NCBI GenBank assembly: GCA_003646715.1
Contig: QMLL01000154.1
Location: forward strand, 1-5,243
From: Deltaproteobacteria bacterium
GTDB lineage: Bacteria; Desulfobacterota; Syntrophobacteria; B119-G9
Direction of reading: 5' to 3'
Length of the DNA stretch: 5,243 nucleotides
In this document: positions 1-5,243 of the stretch, in pieces
Numbering within the stretch: position 1 is the stretch's first letter
Layout: every line of letters starts with the position of its first letter
The notes under the pieces: model-generated
What the model saw: only the letters and a program-made list of their open reading frames with translations
What the model was told of the DNA's origin: nothing
Database searches by the model: none
Program-made: the position numbers and the translations under genes

Positions 1-214
1 GATAAAAGTAGGTTTTGCCAGATTTGGGATCTGTTTTACGTACTTTACGGATATACATGAATTTGCATATACCACAGGACACAACCCCTGTCAATAGATA
101 AACTAACATTCTACCACTACATCCGGATTCTGAAAACTAGCATCCTGTTATTCCAAATACTTAAGACATCTAACTCCTAAAAATTAGCTGTATTATGTAA
201 ACAACATGCATTTT

Positions 215-244
215 TTGACAAACTTGGGTTAGAAGATTGATCAT
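215..244 (+). promoter_or_regulatory. Possible sigma70-type promoter of the TPR-primase-cas1-cas2 operon
   Basis: A perfect -35 box TTGACA lies at 215-220. After 18 nt a weak -10 candidate GATCAT (239-244) matches four of six consensus positions. The start of transcription would fall near 251, giving an untranslated leader of about 160 nt before the ATG at 410. The -10 match is poor, so only the -35 box is noteworthy; a start elsewhere in 190-400 is possible. Confidence 0.3.
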
Positions 245-400
245 ACCGATTTTCACAGGGGGATAAACGCAAAAAAGAAAGAGGCGTCAATCAAAAAAGT
301 TGCGGACTGTTCATTTGTTCCAAATAATGTGGCACACTTTTTGTTTTTCGTTTTTGTATTCCTTATCTGGCTCATAAGGCAACAAATCTACAAAAGCAAA

Positions 401-407
401 AGGGGAG
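401..407 (+). promoter_or_regulatory. Ribosome binding site that favours the ATG at 410
   Basis: AGGGGAG sits two bases upstream of the ATG at 410. The spacing is short, but this is the only purine-rich site near either candidate start. The in-frame GTG at 329 has only the T/A-rich stretch ttgttccaaataat before it. This decides the start of the TPR gene at 410. Confidence 0.5.
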
Positions 408-409
408 TC

Positions 410-1786
410 ATGACTAATCTAAACTGGAAGGCACAGTTACGAAAAATCGAATTAAATTCAAATAACAATGCCGTTGAATGTGAAGACGATTTTTTGACCT
501 TTGATGACATAATTCATGCAAAAAAAGATGTAATGGAAAAGGGTCTAAAGTTGACCATTTCAGAAGTAAATGAACTATTCAAAGAAAACAGGTGGGAAGA
601 TGCACTCGCTCTTATCTATCCAGTTGATGAGAAGTTCCCTGAGATTGTTAAATCAGGAAACGATACCGAAATCAGGGCAAAAGCTGCCTTCGCGCTTGGC
701 CAGCTTATGCGTTTTGATGAAGCCATTTCTGAACTAACCATTTGTGTAGAAAGGGAACCGGAGAATTTTCTGTATAATAGCTCTCTTGCTTACACTGCGT
801 ATAATTCTCTGTATGCAGCTAATAATAGAGAAATTTTTCTTCGTGGTAAGCCGCGGCAAGAGCGGATAGAGCTTGCTCATAAGTATTTTGGCAAAGCGCA
901 GGAACTAAGACCGGATGGAATTACAAACTACTATCGGGAAGGGATGCTTTACAAACAAATCGAGGGAAAAACCAGGAAATCAGTTTATCTATTTGAAACA
1001 GCTGTAAAGAACTGGAAAGTATTAGATGAAGAAAACAAGAAGGCTCGATCACAGGAGAGGAAAAATTATGTCAAATCACTCTATCAGTTGGCAAGTTGCT
1101 TGGTAAACCTCGACCTGCCAAACAGGGCCCTTAAATTTTTGAATGAATGCATCTCGGAGGACGAAGAAAGCAATTATATTTGTCCTCTTTTCAAATACTT
1201 TGCTCTTGGTAAAGTTTACTACCGCCTGGGAAAGTTCGAAAAAGCCCGAGATGCTTTAAATTTTGCCTTATCTTGCAACACCAAACAGTTTCCAGACTAC
1301 GTTTATGAGTTACTAGCCAGAGTATTGCTAGCAATGGATGAGCCCCAAAATGCTCTGGAAACAATTAATAAGATACCAGAGCGAAAAAGACGGCCTTATT
1401 GTAGGTGGACAGAATCGGATATTCTATGTGCACTCCGGGATTTTGATGGAGCTAGGAAAATCCTTCTTCGTGCAACTGAAAGAGACAACAGATCCAGGCA
1501 TAAAACGTTGGTTCGCCTGGCAAAGATCGAATACATCAATGGTAATTTCGAAAAATCTGGAGAGTATGCAAGAGAGGCAGGCAAATTTTTTCATGAAAAA
1601 TGGGGAGGCATTCTGGGTGACGCACTATTCTGGGAAGCAGTAAGTGCGTACCGTCTTGGTGATTATACGCGAGCAAAAAAACTGACCACAGATTTGAGAG
1701 ACTTCAACCCTCGATACCCCAAGCTCCAGCAATTACTTCAGAAATTAGAACAATCCGAATCCCCCTTGGAAAAGGAAGTACTATGA
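410..1786 (+). CDS. Multi-TPR scaffold protein co-operonic with CRISPR primase and cas1-cas2
   Basis: A 458-residue protein built almost wholly of helical repeats of the TPR kind. Recognisable units, with the usual small/large residue pattern (for example A-x-x-LG...Y...FxxAxxxLxxA), lie near residues 50-80, 85-118, 153-170, 219-250, 258-290, 297-323, 332-358, 366-396 and 404-436. The best is at 263-290 (ALGKVYYRLGKFEKARDALN). I see no catalytic motif, so its role is inferred to be protein-protein contact, perhaps docking the primase and Cas1-Cas2 or an effector. The ATG at 410 is chosen because AGGGGAG precedes it; an in-frame GTG at 329 would add 27 residues with a hydrophobic stretch but has no ribosome binding site. 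The TGA stop overlaps the primase ATG (ATGA), so the two are probably translationally coupled and act together. The fold class is secure, the specific function is not known to me. Confidence 0.85.
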   Translation: MTNLNWKAQLRKIELNSNNNAVECEDDFLTFDDIIHAKKDVMEKGLKLTISEVNELFKENRWEDALALIYPVDEKFPEIVKSGNDTEIRAKAAFALGQLMRFDEAISELTICVEREPENFLYNSSLAYTAYNSLYAANNREIFLRGKPRQERIELAHKYFGKAQELRPDGITNYYREGMLYKQIEGKTRKSVYLFETAVKNWKVLDEENKKARSQERKNYVKSLYQLASCLVNLDLPNRALKFLNECISEDEESNYICPLFKYFALGKVYYRLGKFEKARDALNFALSCNTKQFPDYVYELLARVLLAMDEPQNALETINKIPERKRRPYCRWTESDILCALRDFDGARKILLRATERDNRSRHKTLVRLAKIEYINGNFEKSGEYAREAGKFFHEKWGGILGDALFWEAVSAYRLGDYTRAKKLTTDLRDFNPRYPKLQQLLQKLEQSESPLEKEVL

Positions 1787-3399
1787 AAAAGCAAGCTGAT
1801 GGAACAAAAACAGATTCCCAGTCGTCTCTGGATTTTAATCTTCTTCTTGACAGGGTTGAAGAAGCAATACTTGAGGGAAAGGAACGGGAAGGTTGCAGAA
1901 AGATATTGGGTAGGGAAGGTGTTTGGAAAAAACTGGGAGCTGAAAAGCAACTAAAATGGGCAAGGCTTGCCCAAATGGCCGGTGATATTGAGTTGGCTCT
2001 CGAAATTTTGGACCATGTCAACAAACATACACCGGAATTGGAAAATGCTTGGAAAGAACACATCGAACTTTTATCTATTCTTGATCAAAAGAAAGAGCTT
2101 GTTCAGGTTCTAGCCAGAGCCAAAGAGTATATTGGGGAAGAGTACCATAATTATTTGAAAGACACCCTAATTTCCCAGGACTCACAGCTAGTTATGGAAA
2201 GAGAGAAAGTATTTTCTCCTTTCGACAACTTGAAAGAGAGACAAGCTGCAATTCGTAAATTTCTTGATCTTTTCTCTGGGCGAGAGGACCGTTTTGCAAG
2301 ACAATGGGCTGATAGAAGTGAAGGAAAGCAGGGATATGTGCCTGTAAACCGTCCTATATCTGAAAATGATGTAGAAGAACACCTTTCGGGAAGGAAGACT
2401 TACGGGATATACCTTCTCAGGTCTGATTCAACGGTACTTGTGGCTGTGATTGATGTTGATATTGTTCCTGAATATAGGAAAACTCCGCTTAAGAGTAGTG
2501 ATAGAGATACCATCAGGCGTGAACGCTCTTACCTATTTAGAAGAGTTTCCGAACTTTCGCAAGAATTAGGATTATCTCCGGTGATAGAATTCAGTGGGGC
2601 AAAAGGTTATCATTTTTGGTACTTTTTTGAATCAGCGGTACCGGCAGGCAGTATAAGGGGTGTGCTGGAGAGAATAAAAAGGGAAATTGCAAATGATCTT
2701 AGTGCCTTTCACATTGAAGTTTTTCCAAAACAGGACAAACTTTCAGGCAAAGGGTTTGGGAACCTGGTTAAACTCCCGCTTGGCATACACAGGTTAACCG
2801 GTAAGCGTTCTTATTTTCTTGGGTGTAACGAGCGTAGTACAGAAGCGCAGCTCCGCTATCTATACAAGATTAAAAAAGCCAATCCGGAAAACGTTAGCTT
2901 TGGGGGGGCAGATGCGGAGAAATCCCGTATTCTGGTTCATCCAAGAATGAAAAGGTGGGCAGAAGATTATCCGGAACTGATGACGTTGCAAGTATCCTGT
3001 CCGCCTCTGGGGCAAATAATAGCTTCGATACGCGGTGGGAATCCGCTATCCGTGAGAGAAGAAAAAGTTTTGTATCAAACAATCGGATTTCTTCCGCGAG
3101 CGCGTACTCTTCTTCATCACCTATTCTCTTCATCGTCTGATTATAATCCTCACATGGTGGATTACAGGTTAAGTAGACTGAGGGGCAAGCCCCTTGGGTG
3201 CAGACGGATTCATTCGCTTATGAACTATATCGGTGATTTTTGTATTTTCGACAAAAAAGAAGAATATCCGCATCCTTTACTACATATCGACGGATGGGAT
3301 AGTGGAAGTATCGTCACTTCTGAAAAAGTAAAAGATCTGCGATCTGCGTTGGAGAACTTGAAAGTTGCAATCTCACGAGTGGAGGCATTCCTCAAGTAA
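1783..3399 (+). CDS. CRISPR-associated primase-polymerase (TPR-like arm, AEP domain, PriCT-like domain)
   Basis: A 538-residue protein of the archaeo-eukaryotic primase (AEP) superfamily, closest in layout to the CRISPR-associated primase-polymerases (CAPP) known beside Cas1-Cas2. Residues 20-125 form TPR-like helical pairs. Residues 145-365 are the AEP catalytic core: the metal-binding hhhDhD motif is AVIDVDI (D224, D226), the nucleotide-binding motif is SGAKGYHFW (H277), and a third conserved block runs EVFPKQ (312-317) to GNLVKLPLGIH (326-336). Residues 400-505 look like a primase C-terminal (PriCT/PriL-like) domain with C406, C473 and C487 and a closing YPHPLLH (495-501). A short helical, coiled-coil-like tail ends the protein. 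All AEP motifs are intact, so polymerase or primase activity is expected, probably supplying or completing DNA during spacer acquisition. AAGGAAG (1772-1778) precedes the ATG by four bases; the start overlaps the TPR gene and the stop overlaps cas1. A TOTE-type conflict-system primase is the nearest alternative, but the cas context argues for CAPP. Confidence 0.9.
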   Translation: MKKQADGTKTDSQSSLDFNLLLDRVEEAILEGKEREGCRKILGREGVWKKLGAEKQLKWARLAQMAGDIELALEILDHVNKHTPELENAWKEHIELLSILDQKKELVQVLARAKEYIGEEYHNYLKDTLISQDSQLVMEREKVFSPFDNLKERQAAIRKFLDLFSGREDRFARQWADRSEGKQGYVPVNRPISENDVEEHLSGRKTYGIYLLRSDSTVLVAVIDVDIVPEYRKTPLKSSDRDTIRRERSYLFRRVSELSQELGLSPVIEFSGAKGYHFWYFFESAVPAGSIRGVLERIKREIANDLSAFHIEVFPKQDKLSGKGFGNLVKLPLGIHRLTGKRSYFLGCNERSTEAQLRYLYKIKKANPENVSFGGADAEKSRILVHPRMKRWAEDYPELMTLQVSCPPLGQIIASIRGGNPLSVREEKVLYQTIGFLPRARTLLHHLFSSSSDYNPHMVDYRLSRLRGKPLGCRRIHSLMNYIGDFCIFDKKEEYPHPLLHIDGWDSGSIVTSEKVKDLRSALENLKVAISRVEAFLK

Positions 3400-4445
3400 T
3401 GGAGGCTATCTACGTACTAGAGGCGGGGACTTATCTCCGGAAGGAAGGTATGTCCCTCAAAGTAGTGAAGGGATCAAACATAGTAGACGAAATACCTGTC
3501 AATGGGCTCAAGAGATTGACATTGATGGGTTACACAATGCTCAGTGGGGCTGTTTTGGATTTTCTTGTACAAAACAGAGTTGAAACCGTTTTTTTGACTC
3601 CTACTGGAAGGTTTCGTGCAAGACTGGCTGTTGACGAGCATCGTCATGTCAATCTACGAAGAGCCCAATATCTGATGCTAAGTAATCCGAATTTTTCTCT
3701 AAAAACTGCAAAGATAATTGTTCGTGGAAAAATTCAAAACATGGCACGATTTCTCACTATGCGTTCAAGGCAGTACCAAATTGACCAGCTCAGGATTCAG
3801 GCTCTTAGACTTAAATCAATGGCCCGCTTTGTTCAGGAAACAAATGATTTGGATAGATTGAGGGGGATAGAAGGTCATGCGAGTAGACTCTACTATGAGG
3901 TTTTTCCATTACTGATTAGGAATTCGCTCTTTGAGTTCCAGGGCCGAAATAAGCGACCACCTCGGGATCCTGTGAATGCCATGTTATCTTTTGTCTATAC
4001 CATGCTTACCAACGAAGTACTGTCAGCCATCAATGCGTGTGGCCTTGATCCATACCTGGGAAGTTTACACGAAGTTGCCTATGGTAGACCTTCTCTAGCA
4101 TGTGATCTAGTAGAGGAATATCGTTGTTTCCTGGGAGATCGTTTTGTTCTTGCCCTTGTAAACCGTAAGGCTGTTTCTCCTGGTGATTTCGTCTGTCGAA
4201 GAAGTGTACCTGATAATTTTGTTGACGAAGAAGATATGAAAGAAAAACGGCCTGTTGAGATGAAACCATCAATATGCAAAGCGTTTATAGCGAGCTATGA
4301 AGAGATGATGAACAGGAAGGTGGTGTATAGTAAACGGAATATTACTACCAGTTACAGGATGCTCATTCACTATCAGGTACGAAGCTTTGCTGAATACCTT
4401 CAGAATCCTAAGGTTGAATATGCTCCATTTGCTTGGGAGAAGTAA
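3399..4445 (+). CDS. cas1: CRISPR-associated endonuclease/integrase Cas1
   Basis: A 348-residue Cas1, full length for the family. It forms the Cas1-Cas2 integrase that inserts new spacers at the leader end of an array. The N-terminal beta-domain covers about residues 1-80 (starts MEAIYVLEAG). The helical catalytic domain carries the three metal ligands: E158 in GIEGHASRLYY, H224 in LHEVAYGRPSL and D236 in LACDLVEEYR. The typical NAMLSFVYTML helix is at 193-203. All catalytic residues are intact and no reverse-transcriptase or Cas6 fusion is present. The ATG overlaps the primase stop (TAATG); a GGAGG at 3381-3385 lies 13 bases upstream, rather far, so re-initiation by ribosomes ending the primase is likely. 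The cas2 start follows after one base. The coupling to the primase implies joint action in adaptation. Confidence 0.97.
   Translation: MEAIYVLEAGTYLRKEGMSLKVVKGSNIVDEIPVNGLKRLTLMGYTMLSGAVLDFLVQNRVETVFLTPTGRFRARLAVDEHRHVNLRRAQYLMLSNPNFSLKTAKIIVRGKIQNMARFLTMRSRQYQIDQLRIQALRLKSMARFVQETNDLDRLRGIEGHASRLYYEVFPLLIRNSLFEFQGRNKRPPRDPVNAMLSFVYTMLTNEVLSAINACGLDPYLGSLHEVAYGRPSLACDLVEEYRCFLGDRFVLALVNRKAVSPGDFVCRRSVPDNFVDEEDMKEKRPVEMKPSICKAFIASYEEMMNRKVVYSKRNITTSYRMLIHYQVRSFAEYLQNPKVEYAPFAWEK
4435..4442 (+). promoter_or_regulatory. Ribosome binding site that fixes the GTG start of cas2
   Basis: GGGAGAAG lies inside the last codons of cas1. Its GGAG core (4436-4439) is seven bases from the GTG at 4447. The in-frame TTG at 4387 and ATG at 4420 would prepend residues that do not fit the usual Cas2 N-terminus (M-x-Y-L-V-x-F-D-I), so the GTG is preferred. 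Confidence 0.75.
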
Positions 4446-4446
4446 A

Positions 4447-4725
4447 GTGTTTTACCTTGTTTGTTTCGACATAGTAGACGATCGCATTAGAAATCATGTC
4501 GTGAAATGTTTGAAGGGGTATGGAGTAAGAGTGCAAAAGTCTGTTTTTGAATGCCCTGGCCTTTCGGAGGAAAAGTTTCTAAAGATGAAGCATCATCTTG
4601 AAGACATAATAAATTGCGATGAAGATACAGTGCGCTATTATCCCTTGTGTCGATCGTGTCTACGAAATGTTGAATTCAGTGGCATAGGAGAAGGGCCTGT
4701 GGAAAATAGATATAGGATTGTATGA
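4447..4725 (+). CDS. cas2: CRISPR-associated protein Cas2
   Basis: A 92-residue protein of normal Cas2 length, the ferredoxin-fold dimer that bridges two Cas1 dimers in the spacer integration complex. The first strand is FYLVCFDIVDD with the conserved aspartate D8. It is followed by the family signature GYGVRVQKSVFEC (residues 24-36). The C-terminal part has VRYYPLCRSCLRNVE, with a CxxC pair often seen in Cas2 of type I and III loci, and a terminal GxGEGP-like turn. It starts with GTG one base after the cas1 stop, with a well-placed GGAG, so it is the last gene of the operon. No fusion partner or truncation is seen. Confidence 0.95.
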   Translation: MFYLVCFDIVDDRIRNHVVKCLKGYGVRVQKSVFECPGLSEEKFLKMKHHLEDIINCDEDTVRYYPLCRSCLRNVEFSGIGEGPVENRYRIV

Positions 4726-4929
4726 TGGTAAACATGGAAATTACATTTTCCCTTGAGACACCTCATCTCAGCAATCCGCAGGTAAAATAGAGACGTAGCT
4801 GTTATTGAGCCGGAGAATTCGGATAATAATAATGTTTCTGGAAGGTTAAATTAGAAATTTGGAGAATGGTGATTAGCATTATCTGCGGGGATGAAAATAT
4901 GAAGTTATTATCACAAGTTATACAGATTT

Positions 4930-4949
4930 TGAGGCCCTCAAGGGGCTCA
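4930..4949 (+). repeat. Imperfect inverted repeat (hairpin) in the leader
   Basis: TGAGGCCC and GGGGCTCA flank the loop TCAA; seven of eight positions pair, with one G-G mismatch. It stands 86 nt before repeat 1. No T-run follows it directly, so it is not a standard intrinsic terminator, although it could weakly end the cas operon transcript or be a protein site in the leader. Confidence 0.5.
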
Positions 4950-4969
4950 ATTGGACAAACCGGCAGGGA

Positions 4970-5000
4970 AAAATCCGGAGTTGCGCGAAAATCCAGTTGC
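4970..5000 (+). repeat. Tandem imperfect direct repeat in the leader
   Basis: AAAATCCGGAGTTGC (4970-4984) recurs as AAAATCCAGTTGC (4988-5000), differing only by a two-base GG insertion; the copies start 18 nt apart and end 35 nt before repeat 1. Position and phasing make it a candidate recognition element for the integration complex or a regulator. Confidence 0.5.
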
Positions 5001-5026
5001 AATCACTTGGTAAAACAGGATATTTT
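4997..5026 (+). promoter_or_regulatory. Possible promoter of the CRISPR array transcript
   Basis: TTGCAA (4997-5002) and TATTTT (5021-5026), separated by 18 nt, each match four of six sigma70 consensus positions. Transcription would begin near 5033, right at the first repeat. It is a weak match in AT-rich DNA and is listed as the best candidate only. Confidence 0.25.
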
Positions 5027-5035
5027 AAAGATAGA

Positions 5036-5243
5036 GTTGGAAGAGTTGACCTGAGCAGAAGGGATTGCGACAGAGAGTGCCCATTCATTTGTTTCCTAGT
5101 TAAATAGGTTGGAAGAGTTGACCTGAGCAGAAGGGATTGCGACTATTACATATTGCGTATACTTCTACTACTGCTTTTAGTTGGAAGAGTTGACCTGAGC
5201 AGAAGGGATTGCGACTAGTGGATTAACAAATTTCTTTTTTCTA
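5036..5243 (+). CRISPR. CRISPR array, leader-proximal end, three identical 36-nt repeats, runs off the window
   Basis: Three identical 36-nt repeats occupy 5036-5071, 5108-5143 and 5180-5215. Each begins GTTGGAAGAGTT and ends GGGATTGCGAC. Two complete spacers (5072-5107 and 5144-5179) are each exactly 36 nt, giving a 72-nt period; a third spacer starts at 5216 and is cut by the window end. Transcription is placed on the plus strand because the leader and cas genes lie to the left and because the repeat ends in ATTGCGAC, which resembles the 5' handle of type III-like repeats. The repeat is only weakly self-complementary (its ends GTTG and CGAC can pair with one wobble), unlike strongly palindromic type I-E/I-F repeats. 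Subtype cannot be fixed without effector genes. Confidence 0.98.

Larger units (their letters stand above)
1..409. other. AT-rich upstream intergenic region, no convincing gene
   Basis: I see no open frame with a credible start and ribosome binding site here. Small items visible are a direct repeat TTTACG-tac-TTTACG (35-49), a short inverted repeat ACAGG/CCTGT (74-78 and 87-91), a small palindrome CTAAAAATTAG (177-187) and an inverted repeat CCTTAT/ATAAGG (361-366 and 374-379). None is followed by a T-run that would make it a clear intrinsic terminator. The right half probably holds the operon promoter and a 5' untranslated leader. A purine-rich AGGGGGAT at 257-264 looks like a ribosome binding site but has no start codon at a suitable distance. 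Confidence 0.6.
4726..5035 (+). promoter_or_regulatory. CRISPR leader between cas2 and the first repeat
   Basis: About 310 nt without a credible gene separate cas2 from repeat 1. The position, the AT-rich stretch just before the repeat (tattttaaagataga, 5021-5035) and the location of the cas genes upstream identify it as the leader, where the array is transcribed from and where new spacers should enter. Internal structure includes an imperfect hairpin at 4930-4949, two near-identical direct repeats (4970-4984 and 4988-5000) and an inverted near-copy of the repeat's 3' end (4996-5006). A frame at 4866-5054 with a GGAG upstream runs into repeat 1 and is not considered a gene. Confidence 0.8.

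Noticed and set aside
310..319. TTCATTTGTT upstream of the operon also occurs in spacer 1 (5084-5093), suggesting self-targeting
   Set aside because: Only 10 bases match and flanking bases diverge; a match of this length between a spacer and a 5-kb window is not unlikely by chance.
361..379. Inverted repeat CCTTAT-ctggctc-ATAAGG just before the TPR gene as an operator or riboswitch stem
   Set aside because: A six-base AT-rich stem is expected often by chance, and no wider conserved structure or known riboswitch pattern is visible around it.
1704..2063. Long minus-strand frame of 119 codons across the TPR-primase junction, and other antisense frames
   Set aside because: They are shadows of well-supported plus-strand genes, lack ribosome binding sites and show low-complexity Ser/Phe-rich products.
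3181..3194. AGGGG-CAAG-CCCCT hairpin resembling a terminator stem
   Set aside because: It lies inside the primase coding sequence, encodes the conserved GKPLGC segment and has no T-run.
4722..4790. A 22-codon frame whose ATG overlaps the cas2 stop (ATGA)
   Set aside because: The overlap looks like the other operon junctions, but the peptide is tiny, shows no motif and has no good ribosome binding site.
4866..5054. A 62-codon frame in the leader beginning ATGGTGATTAG with a GGAG just upstream
   Set aside because: It runs into the first CRISPR repeat, ends inside it, has no recognisable domain and lies wholly in the leader. The start signal is most likely chance.

Overview
The window holds a CRISPR adaptation module: a four-gene, plus-strand operon followed by a leader and the first three repeats of a CRISPR array that runs off the right edge. 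The order is a TPR-repeat protein (410-1786), a CRISPR-associated primase-polymerase with a TPR-like N-terminus (1783-3399), cas1 (3399-4445), cas2 (4447-4725), a leader of about 310 nt (4726-5035), then 36-nt repeats separated by 36-nt spacers (from 5036).

The Shine-Dalgarno-like sites, the ATGA and TAATG gene junctions and the CRISPR array point to a bacterium (an archaeon is less likely) with moderately AT-rich DNA. There is no rRNA or other phylogenetic marker, so I do not name a lineage. No effector gene (cas10, cas7, cas5, cas3, cas9), no cas6 and no reverse transcriptase is visible. The form of the repeat end (GATTGCGAC) and the primase partner suggest that this module serves a type III system encoded elsewhere. 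That is inference.

Region by region: 1-409 is AT-rich with no convincing gene and carries a possible promoter (a TTGACA box near 215) and the 5' leader of the operon. From 410 to 4725 the four genes are packed with overlaps of 4 nt and 1 nt and a gap of 1 nt, which implies one transcript and translational coupling. The leader (4726-5035) contains an imperfect hairpin, a pair of near-identical direct repeats, and an inverted near-copy of the 3' end of the CRISPR repeat, all within about 110 nt of the first repeat.

Working model: Cas1 and Cas2 integrate spacers at the leader-repeat 1 junction. The primase-polymerase (AEP catalytic motifs intact, PriCT-like C-terminal domain with three cysteines) would make or fill in DNA during prespacer capture or after integration. 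The large TPR protein and the TPR-like arm of the primase probably act as scaffolds that link polymerase, integrase and possibly an effector. Primase-polymerases beside Cas1-Cas2 are already a described class (CAPP). The separate co-operonic TPR protein and the leader architecture are the less explored parts.
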